Shown here piece after piece: positions 9,123-19,541 of a DNA stretch of 64,000 bases; within the stretch, counting starts at the first letter, position 1, and each line of letters opens with the position of its first letter. The stretch comes from Chitinophaga sedimenti. Lineage in GTDB: Bacteria; Bacteroidota; Bacteroidia; Chitinophagales; Chitinophagaceae. The stretch lies in the NCBI RefSeq assembly GCF_023156195.1, contig NZ_JAKUKA010000001.1, positions 4,588,001-4,652,000 on the forward strand, given 5' to 3'. A program made the translations under genes and the position numbers. Under the pieces are notes generated by a model that was not told the DNA's origin, did no database searches, and saw nothing but the letters and a program-made list of their open reading frames with translations.

Positions 9123-10514
9123 TTATCCAGCAATCATTTCTTCTTCTTTCAGCTGACCGTTACCACCAACTTTCATGTTGTTCGGGTGGTATTGTTCGTT
9201 GTGCTGGCTGGCATCCAGACCGCTCAGCTCTTCTTCTTCAGTTACACGCAGCGGGTGAATCAGGTTGATCAGTTTAAAGATCAGGAAAGACATCACCAGG
9301 CTGTAAGACACTACGATGGCCAGGCCAATCACGTGATTTTTGAACAGCTCGAAGTTACCGTAGAACCAACCGTCGGCCGCAGCGCTGTTTACCGCTTTGG
9401 TGGCGAACAGACCGGTCAGCAGCATACCTACCATACCGCCTACACCATGGCAGGGGAACACGTCCAGCGTATCATCGATGGTAGATTTAGATTTCCAATG
9501 CACTACCATGTTAGAAACGATAGAGGCAATAAAACCGATAAAGATCGACTGTGGAATACCTACGAAACCAGCTGCAGGCGTGATGGCTACCAGACCAACT
9601 ACCGCACCGATACAGAAACCGAGTGCTGACGGTTTACGGCCGCGGATCACATCGAAGAATAACCAGGAGAGACCGGCAGCTGCAGAAGCAGTATTAGTGG
9701 TAGCGAAGGCAGAAGCAGCCAGACCGTTAGCGCCCATAGCAGAACCTGCGTTGAAACCGAACCAGCCGAACCAGAGCAAACCGGTACCCAGCAGTACGAA
9801 AGGAATATTCGCAGGCTGCAGTTCTTTTTCTCTACGTGATCTTTACGGCGTTTCAGCACCGGGGCACCCACGAGCGCAGCGCAACCAGCAGAAATGTGTA
9901 CCACGGTACCACCTGCAAAGTCAAGTACACCCAGTTTGAACAGGAAGCCTTCCGGATGCCATGTCCAGTGCGCGATAGGCGCGTATACCAGGAGACTGAA
10001 CAGCACCATGAACAGTACATAAGAAGTAAAGCGGATCCTTTCGGCCACGGCACCTACTACCAGGGCGGGCGTAATGATCGCAAACTTCATCTGGAACAGT
10101 GCGAACAGCAATAAAGGAATGGTGGGAGCCAAAGGCCACGGACCGCTGGAAGGCACACCTTTAAAGAAAAGGAAGGTACCAGGGTTGCCAATGAAACCGC
10201 CGATAGAATCACCAAAGGCGAGCGAGAAACCTACTACTACCCAGAGAACGCTGATAACGCCGGCGGCGATAAAGCTTTGCATCAGGGTAGAAATTACGTT
10301 CTTACGGTTTACCATACCTCCGTAAAAGAAAGACAAACCGGGGGTCATCAGGAATACGAGTGAAGAAGCCACCAGAATCCGGGCAATATCGCCGTAGTTA
10401 TATTTACCCTCCGGATCTGAAAAACTTGCCGGTACCTCGAAAAAATTCCCGCAACAGCAATTATTGCCAGAAAAATAAATGGGAGATAATCCTGAAATGA
10501 TTTTTTTTCTTCAT
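9123..10514 (-). CDS. amt: Ammonium transporter (Amt/MEP/Rh), two frameshifts
   Basis: Inner-membrane channel for ammonium/ammonia, about 464 residues when repaired. ATG at 10514 gives MKKKKSFQDYLPFIFLAI. The frame breaks near 10443 (T6 run on the coding strand); one added T yields IFFEVPASFSDPEGKYNYGD and joins the main ORF. A second break near 9827 (A5 run) gives HVEKKELQPANIPFVLLGTG when one A is restored. Both pore histidines of the family are present: VHISAGCAALVGA and FPCHGVGGMVGML. No PII (glnK) gene is adjacent, unlike many amt loci. Downstream is the porin-like barrel. Identity is firm; the breaks look like sequence errors. Confidence 0.93.
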
Positions 10515-10947
10515 AGCGTTTGATTTTAAATTTCGTAATAAAAGTATACTTACGGTTTAAAAAATCAAATACAAGCCATGAAATTTGGAAAAAATCGAAA
10601 ATGTTGGGGCAAATGTGGGACTTAAGTCAATCACATATAAAATAGAAATAATATAAATAATGTTTTCGGGGTGCTTATGATTGGCTTAACACGCCATTTT
10701 AGGATCATAAATAGTTATATATCAGTGTTTTAACTTTCAGTTAACATTGAAATCAAAAATTTTCAAAATTTACATCTTTCGCGTTACTGGTGTTTCGATA
10801 TATTGCTCCATAATTATTGTATACCAATATTATAAATATTAGGTTCGATAATATTCATAGCACAATCATACAATCGAAACACATTCATATTAAAAATAAT
10901 TCTATGTTGATTTTACAAATCTTCGCCCTAAATAAACGTGGATTAAC
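10515..10947. other. Gene-free AT-rich region between uvrB and amt
   Basis: 433 bases with no credible ORF. It holds the promoter side of amt and the 3' flank of uvrB. The one structure I see is a 10-bp inverted repeat (10790-10799 and 10873-10882) around a very AT-rich core. Confidence 0.6.
10790..10882. repeat. 93-bp segment bounded by a 10-bp inverted repeat
   Basis: GTGTTTCGAT at 10790-10799 and its exact complement ATCGAAACAC at 10873-10882 enclose 73 AT-rich bases; a partial internal copy, GGTTCGATA, begins near 10842. It could be a MITE-like remnant, a small structured RNA or an operator pair. No target-site duplication is evident. Confidence 0.35.
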
Positions 10948-13005
10948 CTACTTACGTTTCATTCCTTCCAGCTCCTGCTGCATACCGAACATTTGATCAC
11001 GCAAACGGGCTGCCTCCATAAAGTCCAGGTCCTTGGCCGCCTTCTCCATATCCTTGCGCACTTTCGCGATTGCCTTCTCCATCTGCGGAATGGTTTTTAC
11101 CACATCTTTATTATAAGCTGCGCCATCTTCGGCCACCTGCAACACCGGCGAGGCCTCGTCGTGTACGGCGTAGGGAGAGTTTTCATCGTAAGTTTTGATC
11201 TCGAGCACAGAAGTTTGTCCCATAATCTGCTCCACTGTCTTCTTTACCGTGCGCGGCACAATGCCGTTCGCCGGGTTATGCGCATGTTGCTTCTCGCGGC
11301 GACGGTCGGTTTCGTCGATTGTACGTTGCATGCTCTCGGTCATCTTATCTGCATAAAAGATGACCGGGCCATCCACGTTACGTGCCGCCCGGCCGGCGGT
11401 CTGCGTCAGCGAACGTTCGTCACGGAGGAAGCCCTCCTTGTCTGCATCCAATATCGCCACCAGCGAAACCTCCGGCAGGTCAAGGCCCTCCCTCAGCAGG
11501 TTTACGCCCACCAGCACATCGATATTGCCTAAACGAAGGTCGCGCAGGATTTCCACGCGCTCCAGCGTATGCACCTCCGAGTGGATGTATCTTGATTTTA
11601 TATTGATACGGTGCAGGTATTTGTCCATTTCCTCGGCCATGCGTTTAGTGAGGGTGGTTACCAGCACACGGTCACCTTTCAGGATGCGTTTGTCGATTTC
11701 TTCGAGCAGGTCATCCACCTGGTTTTTACTCGGACGGATCTCAATAGGCGGATCGAGCAGTCCCGTTGGGCGTACGATTTGCTCCACCACCACACCTTCG
11801 GTCTGTTTCAATTCGTATTCACCGGGAGTCGCACTAACGAAAATCACCTGGTTCAGCATGTTCTCGAACTCGTAGAAGTTGAGCGGACGGTTGTCCATCG
11901 CAGACGGCAGCCGGAACCCAAAGTCCACCAGCGTAAGTTTGCGGGAACGGTCACCGCCATACATACCGCTTACCTGTGGAATGGTTACATGGCTCTCATC
12001 TACTACCAGCAGGAAGTCTTCCGGGAAGTAATCGAGCAGGCAGAACGGCCGGGTACCGGGCAAACGCCTGTCCGGGAAGCGCGAATAGTTTTCGATACCG
12101 GAACAATAGCCCAGCTCGCGGATCATCTCGATATCGTAGTTCACGCGGTCGTTCAGGCGCTGGGCTTCTATCAACTTACCATTGGCTTTAAAATATTCCA
12201 CCTGGGCCAGCAGTTCGTCCCGGATCTCGAACAACACCTGCTGCATAATATCTTTGGATGCCACGTACAGGTTAGCCGGGAAGATGGCCGCATTTTCCAT
12301 TGTGCCGATGCGTTTGCCATTGGTAACGTCGAAGCTCTCGATCTCCTCTATCTCATCGCCAAAAAAGGTAACTCTATAGCCATAATCCACATATGGCAGG
12401 TTAATATCCACCGTATCGCCCTGTACCCGGAAGTTACCACGGTTAAAATCACCGGTGGTACGGGAGTAAAGGGAATTCACCAGTCCATGCAGGAGCGTGT
12501 TGCGGGCCAGGGTTTGTCCTTTATAAATACGGATAATGCTGTTCGCGTATTCCGTAGGGTTACCCATACCATATATACATGATACCGATGCCACCACGAT
12601 AATGTCACGGCGGCCGGAGAGAAGGCTGGTTGTGGCCCTGAGGCGCAGTTTATCCAGCTCCTCGTTGATGGCGAGGTCCTTTTCTATATAAGTATCGCTC
12701 ACGGGCATATAGGCCTCGGGTTGATAGTAATCGTAGTACGACACGAAGTACTCCACCGCATTATCGGGGAAGAACTGTTTGAGTTCCCCGTACAGCTGGG
12801 CGACCAGGGTTTTATTATGCGTGAGCACCAGGGTCGGTTTCTGCACATTCTGCACCACATTGGCCACAGTAAAGGTTTTACCGGAGCCGGTCACACCAAG
12901 CAGTGTTTGAAACCGGTCACCTTCATTTACACCTTCGGTGAGTCTGCGGATAGCTTCCGGCTGATCGCCGGCGGGTTCGTAGGGGGCGTTTATCTTAAAT
13001 TTCAT
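10948..13005 (-). CDS. uvrB: Excinuclease ABC subunit B
   Basis: DNA-damage-verifying helicase-like subunit of nucleotide excision repair, working with UvrA and UvrC. 685 residues from ATG at 13005 (MKFKINAPYEPAGDQPEAI); the frame is open to 13044, but the extra residues MQGPLHHEKRYYH are not part of the family. Walker A is GVTGSGKT (residues 37-44), the DNA-binding beta-hairpin region is YFVSYYDYYQPEAYMP, the Walker B box is LVVDESH, and helicase motif VI is QTAGRAARN. The C-terminus carries the UVR helical hairpin that contacts UvrC (DLDFMEAARLRDQM). Intact and single-copy in the window; divergent from the nuclease gene. Confidence 0.97.
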   Translation of the reverse strand: MKFKINAPYEPAGDQPEAIRRLTEGVNEGDRFQTLLGVTGSGKTFTVANVVQNVQKPTLVLTHNKTLVAQLYGELKQFFPDNAVEYFVSYYDYYQPEAYMPVSDTYIEKDLAINEELDKLRLRATTSLLSGRRDIIVVASVSCIYGMGNPTEYANSIIRIYKGQTLARNTLLHGLVNSLYSRTTGDFNRGNFRVQGDTVDINLPYVDYGYRVTFFGDEIEEIESFDVTNGKRIGTMENAAIFPANLYVASKDIMQQVLFEIRDELLAQVEYFKANGKLIEAQRLNDRVNYDIEMIRELGYCSGIENYSRFPDRRLPGTRPFCLLDYFPEDFLLVVDESHVTIPQVSGMYGGDRSRKLTLVDFGFRLPSAMDNRPLNFYEFENMLNQVIFVSATPGEYELKQTEGVVVEQIVRPTGLLDPPIEIRPSKNQVDDLLEEIDKRILKGDRVLVTTLTKRMAEEMDKYLHRINIKSRYIHSEVHTLERVEILRDLRLGNIDVLVGVNLLREGLDLPEVSLVAILDADKEGFLRDERSLTQTAGRAARNVDGPVIFYADKMTESMQRTIDETDRRREKQHAHNPANGIVPRTVKKTVEQIMGQTSVLEIKTYDENSPYAVHDEASPVLQVAEDGAAYNKDVVKTIPQMEKAIAKVRKDMEKAAKDLDFMEAARLRDQMFGMQQELEGMKRK

Positions 13006-13079
13006 GTGGTAATAACGTTTTTCGTGGTGCAAAGGCCCTTGCATGGTTTCAAAAAAGGTCGGCCTTTACATACAATTCA

Positions 13080-13087
13080 TATTTTTG
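13080..13087 (+). promoter_or_regulatory. Candidate -7 element for the S1/P1 nuclease gene
   Basis: TATTTTTG matches TAnnTTTG and sits 28 bases before the ATG at 13116. The -33 TTG is not obvious. Confidence 0.4.
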
Positions 13088-13100
13088 TTCGACTTTCGAT

Positions 13101-13108
13101 CAAAATTA
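13101..13108 (-). promoter_or_regulatory. Candidate -7 element for uvrB
   Basis: Minus strand TAATTTTG matches TAnnTTTG, about 96 bases upstream of the uvrB ATG. With the opposite element at 13080-13087 it would make a back-to-back divergent promoter pair. Confidence 0.3.
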
Positions 13109-13115
13109 CTCATTC

Positions 13116-13927
13116 ATGAACAAATACATCCAATATTGTGCAAAGCTGTGTAGCCTGGCTGTAATATCGTTGCTCTTTGCCGGCAAAGCCCATGCCTGGG
13201 GACCGATCGGACACCGTGTAATAGGGGAAATCGCCAGCAACCACCTGAGCGAAAAAGCGAAAAAAGGCGTGGCCAGCCTCATTGGCCGCGAAACCCTGGC
13301 CATGATATCCAACTGGCCGGATTTTATTAAATCGGATACCACCAACAAGTACAATCATACCTCCAAATGGCATTATGTGGATTTCACCGGGAACATTTCC
13401 CGCGCGGAATTTGAAAAGGAACTGCGGGCGATGAAAGGAGAAAACCTGTATACACAGCTTCTTTCCATGAGCCAGCAGCTGAAAAACCCTTCCATCTCTA
13501 AAGAAAAAAAGGTAGAAGCCCTGAAATGGCTGGTACACCTGGTGGGCGACCTGCACCAACCGTTGCACGTAGGCCGTGACGAGGACCAGGGAGGCAATAA
13601 GATCCAGATCTTCTGGTTCGACCGCCCTTCTAACCTGCACCGTCTTTGGGACGAGCACCTGATAGAATTTCAGCAGTATAGTTATACCGAATACACTAAA
13701 ATACTGGACATCGCGCCCGCTACACAGGTAAAGTCTTACCAGGCCGGCACTATCATCGACTGGCTGTACGAATCGCACATCCTGAGCGATAAAGTGTATG
13801 CCCGTACCAGGACCAGGAAAAACTGAGCTACCGTTACAATTACATTTTTGTGAACGACCTCAACACCCAGCTGCTGAAAGGCGGCCTGCGGCTGGCGGCA
13901 CTGCTTAACAACATATACGGTCAGTAA
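13116..13927 (+). CDS. S1/P1-type zinc nuclease, frameshifted near the 3' end
   Basis: Exported single-strand nuclease/3'-nucleotidase family, about 271 residues. The signal peptide (MNKYIQYCAKLCSLAVISLL) ends at AHA, so the mature protein starts with the Trp that ligates zinc in this family (WGPIGHRVIGEIA). Other zinc ligands are in NWPDFIKSD, WHYVDF, LVHLVGDLHQPLHVG and NLHRLWDEHLI. The frame breaks near 13803-13808, where ARTRTRKN replaces the expected path; one added base gives QDQEKLSYRYNYIFVNDLN and the end NNIYGQ at 13927. Probably scavenges nucleic acid phosphate in the periplasm or outside the cell (inferred from family and signal). Convergent with pfkB across a shared terminator. 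Confidence 0.9.
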
Positions 13928-13950
13928 TTATATTAATATATACAAACGAA

Positions 13951-13982
13951 AAGGGCGTGCCGTAACGGTACGCCCTTTTTTA
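13951..13982. terminator. Bidirectional terminator between nuclease and PfkB genes
   Basis: AAGGGCGT / ACGCCCTT arms with an inner CCG/CGG pair, flanked by A4 on the left and T6 on the right, so it can serve both converging genes. Confidence 0.8.
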
Positions 13983-14002
13983 TATCCACTTAAAAGATAA
14001 AA

Positions 14003-14925
14003 CTATACCAGGTCGATATCGAAGTTTACCAGCTGAACGAACTGCTCGATGCGGCTGGCGATGTCTTCCTGCGTGATTTCGCGGAGACGCTGTACGCCAA
14101 ATTTCTCTACGCAGAAGGAAGCCATGGCAGAAGCCACGATGATCGCGGTTTTCATGTTCTCAAAGGAGATGTCGCGCGTTTTAGCGAGGTGACCAATAAA
14201 GCCGCCTGCAAAAGTATCGCCGGCACCTGTTGGGTCAAATACGTCTTCGAGCGGCAGCGCCGGTGCGAAGAATACGTGGTTCTCGTGGAACAGCAGTGCA
14301 CCATGTTCACCTTTTTTGATGATGAGGTAACGGGGCCCCATGGACAGCACCTTCCTGGCTGCCTTCACAAGCGAAAATTCACCGCTGAGCTGGCGGGCCT
14401 CACTATCATTGATCATGAGTACGTCTACTTCTTTCAGTACTTTCTTCAGATCATCGAGCGCCACCTCCATCCAAAAGTTCATGGTATCCATCACGATCAG
14501 CTTCGGACGTTTTTTCATTTGCTTGATGACGTCGAGCTGTACCTGTGGGGTAAGGTTACCGAGAATCAGGAAGTCGCTGTTCTGGTAGCTTTCCGGTAGT
14601 TTAGGTGCAAAATCAGCCAGTACGTTCAGCTCCGTTACCGTGGTATCGCGGGTATTCATATCCATATGATACCTGCCGGCCCAGTAAAAGGATTTTTCAT
14701 CTTTTTGATTTCCACGCCTTCAAGTGCAACACCACGGGCGGTCAGCGCATCCAGTTCGGCCTGCGGGAAGTCGCCGCCAACCACAGAAACCTGGTGAATG
14801 GGCTTTACGAAGTTAGATGCGGCCCAGGCAATAAATGTGGCCGATCCACCGATGATCCTGTCTGACTTTCCAAAGGGCGTTTCAATATCGTCGAACGCCA
14901 TAGTACCTACAACCGTGAGGGACAT
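14003..14925 (-). CDS. PfkB family sugar/nucleoside kinase, frameshifted
   Basis: Cytoplasmic ribokinase-like kinase, about 307 residues. The N-terminus MSLTVVGTMAFDDIETPFGK and GGSATFIAWAASNF carry the substrate-binding GG region; the C-terminus has the PfkB signature DPTGAGDTFAGGF, with the catalytic Asp and anion-hole glycines. The frame breaks near 14704 (A5 run): one added A gives VEIKKDEKSFYWAGRYHMDM, joining both halves exactly. ATG at 14925 is the start. The substrate (adenosine, fructose, ribose or another) cannot be told. It sits between the nuclease and a MATE exporter with no clear functional link. Confidence 0.9.
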
Positions 14926-14982
14926 GTAATAGTATTTTGATGATTAAATCCTTATGAACGCTGGCAAAGGTAAGGCTTATCC

Positions 14983-16405
14983 CTATACTTTCACCTGCTT
15001 CCAGCGTCCCTTGCGGAAAATCACGATGGCCACCAGTGCAATGGCCGACTCCGCCACCGAAATGGCAACAAACACGCCGGCCGGGCCCATCTCCAGCATT
15101 ACCGCCAGCGCGTAGGCCAGCGGGATCTGGAAAAACCAGAACCCGAACAGGTTGATGATCGTTGGGGTGCGGGTATCGCCTGCGCCGTTGAACGACTGCG
15201 ATATCACCATGCCATACCCGAAAATGATGTAACCGAGCGTTACCAGTCGAAGACACTGCACACCGTATTCCAGCACTTTCGGATCATCACTGAAGAAGGT
15301 CATCATGACCGGCGCACCTATTAAATACCCGAGCGACACAATACCCAGGAAGACCATATTAAAGAAGGCAGCCCGCCAGGCTGACTTCTCGGCCCGGTCC
15401 GGCTGCCGTGCACCGAGATTTTGCCCCACCAGTGTAGCAGCCGCATTGGCCAGTCCCCAGGCGGGCAACATGGTAAAAACGATCATGCGGATAGCGATCG
15501 TATAACCGGCGAGCCTCTTCTCCGAAAACAGAGATTATGCGCACCAGGAAAATCCAACTGGCCGAGCCGATGAGATATTGCGCCGTTCCGCCGGAAGCGA
15601 TTTTTACCGTACGTTTTACAATTTCCGGGTCAAAACCAAGGTGCCGCGCCGCAATGTGAATACCACTCTTTTTAATGAACAGGTGATATAATTGGTAAAG
15701 CACACCAACACTGCGGCCAATCGTGGTGCCGATAGCGGCGCCATCCAGGCCCAGCGCGGGTATTGGTCCAAAGCCATAAATCAGTGCGGGGCATAAAATA
15801 ATGTTCAGCACATTGGCAATGATGAGTGAGCGCATCGCGATGGTGGCATTGCCTGCCCCGCGAAAAATACCGTTGATCAGGAAAAGCAGCATGATCACAA
15901 TATTACCTGTGAGCATAATCCGTGCGTAGTTGTGCCCTGCACTCACCACATCGGCGCTGGCACCCATGAGCGCGAGTATCTTATCTGCAAAGAAAAATCC
16001 GGCGATACTTACCAGGATGGATATGCCGGTCATGATGTAAATAGCCTGCATGGCGGAGTGCGCCGCGCCGTCGGGGTCCTTTTCGCCGGTGCGCCTTGCT
16101 ACTACCGCTGTTGCGGCCATGCTTAAACCCATCGCGATGGAATAAACAATCATAAGGACTGACTCCGTCAGGCCCACACTGGCCACGGCGGCCTTGCCCA
16201 AACGGCCCACGAAGAATATATCGACCAGTGCAAAGGTGCTCTCCATCAACATTTCGAGTACCATGGGAACAGCGAGCAAAAAGATCGCTTTATCGATGCT
16301 GCCCGAAGTATATTCCTTTTCCTGACCGGTAACTGCCTCTTTTAATAGTTTGAAAAAATTACCCGTGCGGGATGTTGATTCCGTGACTTGTTGCATTGTC
16401 TGCAA
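14983..16405 (-). CDS. MATE family efflux transporter, frameshifted
   Basis: Inner-membrane Na+ or H+ coupled drug/metabolite exporter, about 474 residues, with 12 hydrophobic segments across both fragments. The first half has the MATE pattern LAVPMVLEMLMESTFALVDI and FFVGRLGKAAVASVGLTESV; the second half repeats it (LPAWGLANAAATLVGQNLGA, FNGAGDTRTPTIIN). The frame breaks near 15512-15514 in GEEA; one added base gives EEALAGYTIAIRMIVF. Start at 16405 (MQTMQQVTES); the second Met, three codons later, is equally possible. Substrate unknown. Confidence 0.92.
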
Positions 16406-16861
16406 ATATTTATGTTGAATAATGTAGCTCCCGTATTATGCGCAAACGCGCTACCAGCTGCATATAGCAGTAGTTTGATGACGTAGCTGTAAATAAAATT
16501 GATCCGAAGCATAACTCCGGTATTTGTAAGGGGTGGCACTTAGGCGGTGACCGGGAAGTACCCGGTCTGAATTAGCAGATCATATTCATTGTATTGTGGT
16601 AAACGAAGGTAATTATAAAAATTTACAAAAAACAATACCCCTGTTTTAGATGTTGCACCATGCTTTGGCAGGAGTAACAGGAAAACAAAAAAATATTTAT
16701 CCCTCTGAAATGCTTTACAGCGCTACATTTACCTCAACATAAAGAAGGTGCTTTATACATTTTTTTAACCTTCGCTGTAACATTCTTTTCTTAACCCTCG
16801 TTTAACACATGGATTAAAACGATCCACTAAACGGAAAACAAACTTATTTAAAACGGAAATC
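16406..16861. other. Gene-free region between MATE and lipoprotein genes
   Basis: 456 bases, AT-rich toward the right, with no credible ORF or RNA structure. It presumably carries both divergent promoters; I could not pick a convincing -7/-33 pair. Confidence 0.5.
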
Positions 16862-17338
16862 ATGCTTATGTTTAAGAACCACGCCCTGAAATTGGGATTG
16901 CTGGCTACTGCCGTATTTGGAGTTACACTTGCTGCCTGCAGCAAAGATGACAGCCCTTCTGCAAGAAACAAGAAATACGCGCTCGTTGCTGCTGGTGGCG
17001 CTTCTGCTGACATCACTGCTACTGAAAACGCGGATTCTTCTTTCAACCTGAAGATCACTTTGACCAAAACGACTAAAGACACTACTTACTTCTTTAACGT
17101 TATCAAAGGTTCTATCGGTACGCCGACTACAGACACGCTGTTCAAGTTCTCTCCCTTCAAGAGCACTGCAACAGGTTCTACAATCAGCGCTACACTGAGC
17201 AACATCAAAACGCTCAACGGTACTAAATTCACTTTCGACTCACTGGTGAAACGCCCTGCGTTTGCAATCATTTCGTTTAAGAAAGCGGCTGGCACAGACA
17301 GCGTTGCTGCAAAAGCGAACATGTACCAGGCTCAATAA
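16862..17338 (+). CDS. Small secreted lipoprotein, unknown function
   Basis: 158 residues with a type II signal peptide: hydrophobic GLLATAVFGV followed by lipobox TLAAC, so the mature protein begins with a lipidated Cys followed by SKDDSPS. The rest is Ser/Thr-rich and beta-predicted (SFNLKITLTKTTKDTTYF, GSTISATLSNIKTLNG), as in small Ig- or CHRD-like beta sandwiches, but no family is recognised. Two in-frame starts exist, 16862 and 16868. Intact; followed by a hairpin at 17392-17422 shared with the convergent OmpA gene. Codon use is like that of its neighbours. Confidence 0.75.
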   Translation: MLMFKNHALKLGLLATAVFGVTLAACSKDDSPSARNKKYALVAAGGASADITATENADSSFNLKITLTKTTKDTTYFFNVIKGSIGTPTTDTLFKFSPFKSTATGSTISATLSNIKTLNGTKFTFDSLVKRPAFAIISFKKAAGTDSVAAKANMYQAQ

Positions 17339-17391
17339 TCGCAACAGAAGAGATTTTAGTTAAACGGAACCCAAATTGTTTCCCCAAAAAG

Positions 17392-17422
17392 ATAATAGCC
17401 GGAATTAACTTCCGGCTATTAT
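17392..17422 (-). terminator. Terminator for the OmpA-family gene
   Basis: Perfect 13-bp stem ATAATAGCCGGAA / TTCCGGCTATTAT with a 5-base loop. On the minus strand it is followed by CTTTTTGGGG, so it best serves the OmpA gene ending at 17502; it may also stop the plus-strand lipoprotein gene. Confidence 0.75.
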
Positions 17423-17501
17423 TATGATGGTCTCATTCAAAGGATATGGTTGGCTTTTCCAGCCAGCTTCTTTGTGCGTGACGATCTCTTTCGGGTTTCG
17501 T

Positions 17502-19491
17502 CTAATTACGTAATACCTTGAATTCAGTTCTCCTGTTCAGCTGTCGGCCGTCAGGGTTGTCTTTGCCGTTCGGCAGGTTATTGGGGGCAATAGGTTTGGA
17601 CTCACCATAACCTTTACTTTCAAGCCTGGAGCGGGCAATACCTTTACTGATAAGGTAATTTACGCACGACTGCGCCCTTGCTTCTGACAGTTTGAGGTTA
17701 TAAGCATCGGTGCCCTTACTGTCGGTATGTGCACTTAGCTCAATGGTGATGGCCGGGTTATCAATCATAATCTGGTATAAGGTATCGAGTACAACCAGCG
17801 ACTGCTGACGCAAATCTGCTTTATTATAATCGTAGAAAATATCTTTCAGGATGATCGCCTTCCCTATTTCGTAGCGGTTAAGACACAACGAAGGACTCAT
17901 CAGCGTATCCATATTTTCCAATGGATTCGTGCTTACCTGCATGCCCTTGCTGAAATAATTTTCCTTTTCCACCAGCACCTTGTAGCGCTTCTTCACTTCC
18001 ACTTCAAAGGTGTACAGGCCTGATGCATCTATCGTTTGCTGATCGATGATTTTATTGTTGATCGTATCGAGCAACGTTACGCGGGCGCCGCTGAGCGGCT
18101 GGCGGGTTTCGCAGTCAAGTACCATACCACCGAGCATTTTGGATTTGCGCTTCACGCTGTAAATTTCCAGGCAGCAGACAGACGCGCGGTCGGAGCTGAT
18201 ATAGCCTTTGCGCATACCCAGGTCGCTATCGGCCGACGCATAATACACATCATCTTTTTGTGAGTTGAGTGGTGTTCCCATGTTCTCGGGGACACTCCAG
18301 TTGCCGAACTCCCCTTGCTTTGGAAAAAATCAAGTCCACCAAAGCCAATGCGCCCATCTGTACTAAATACCAACACCTTGGCCTTCGCATCATAAAAGGG
18401 CGCCTGCTCTTCATCTTTTGTGTTGATGGTGGTGCCCATATTCTGCGCGGTGCCGATTCTTCCATCGACAATCGTACTGAACCACAGGTCGAATTTCCCC
18501 ATACCACCCGGACGGTTGGAAGCAAATACAAGGTATTTGCCATCGGGCGTTACGAAAGGTTCTTTGGAACTGTAGCCCGCCACGTTCACGGCAGCATCCA
18601 GCGGCTTGGGCTCGGCCCAGGTATCGCCCTGTTTTGACGAACTGAAAATTGTAGCGAGCTTCACGCCGTCTTTAGTGGTCCAGCGGGTAAGATACAGCGT
18701 GTTTCCATCGGGACTGAATGCAGGTGTTCCCTGGTCAAAACCCTTGGCGACCGGAATTTGTGCTTTCTTTTCGCCGCTGTAACTATCGTTTTCACCGGCA
18801 ACAGCTTCGTAAATATTATTTACGAAGGGGCTGTTCTTCTTTTCCAGTTCGGCCTGATCCAGGCGCGAAGAGGTAAAGTATAACGTACCGCGGTCCGGTT
18901 GCGCGGCTGCGTAGTTCGCGCCGCCCTGGTTAATATTACCGGCCATCTTCGTTACTTCAAAACGGCTGGGCTTTTTCATTTCATTAGAGGCAAATTCGCA
19001 GCATGCGATCTCAAGGTTTACACGATTACTGTAATCATCCAATACTTTATATTCCTGTTTAAATTGTTGAAACTGGCTGAGCGCCTCATCATATTTCGCA
19101 TTGGCGCGCAGTGTTACGCCGTACCAGAACCTGGCCAGTGGAAACATGGTCGAAGCGTTTGGCATAGCCAGCACCTCGGCATACGTTTTTCGGCGTTACC
19201 GTAATCGAAGTACATGCGGTAAGACTCCGCCAGGCGAAACATCATCTGCTCATGATCTTTAAACTTGCGCCCTTTCCTGGGCGCCATTTTTTCGGGCAGG
19301 TATGGTTTTACCTCGGGCGAGGCGCCTTTAAAAGAACCAAGCGCACGATTATAATACTGGGCGGCCGAATAGTAATCTCTTGTTTCAAAATAATTATCGG
19401 CAGTACGTTTGTAGTCCATTACGTACTGTGCGTTTGCATAACTCCCCGAAAGCAACAACAGAAACAGCCAGATGCGTGTAAATTTTTTCAT
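17502..19491 (-). CDS. TPR + WD40-like propeller + OmpA protein, gliding/T9SS-associated, two frameshifts
   Basis: Exported protein of about 663 residues. Order: signal peptide MKKFTRIWLFLLLLSGSYA; TPR-like helices (RTADNYFETRDYYSAAQYYN); PD40/WD40-like propeller blades (GTPAFSPDGNTLYLTRW, EPFVTPDGKYLVFASNRPGG); a carboxypeptidase-regulatory-like beta domain (DCETRQPLSGARVTLLDT); and a C-terminal OmpA peptidoglycan-binding domain (IELSAHTDSKGTDAYN, LNRRTEFKVL). Breaks near 19188 (A5 run, repair gives AEKTYAEVLAMP) and 18312 (G4 run, repair gives SKGEFGNWSVPENMGT). The same architecture is found beside PorP/SprF genes in Bacteroidota, and PorP/SprF lies 50 bases upstream here, so it probably anchors that complex to the wall. 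Confidence 0.88.
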
Positions 19492-19541
19492 AGTCTGAGG
19501 TCATTTGTGATCGATTCCCTTTCCTTGTGTTGTAACGTGTT

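Noticed and set aside
11611..12582. 323-residue plus-strand open frame opposite uvrB
   Set aside because: Exact antisense of a firmly identified uvrB; residue make-up is that of a shadow frame (rich in His, Val, Gln, no domain).
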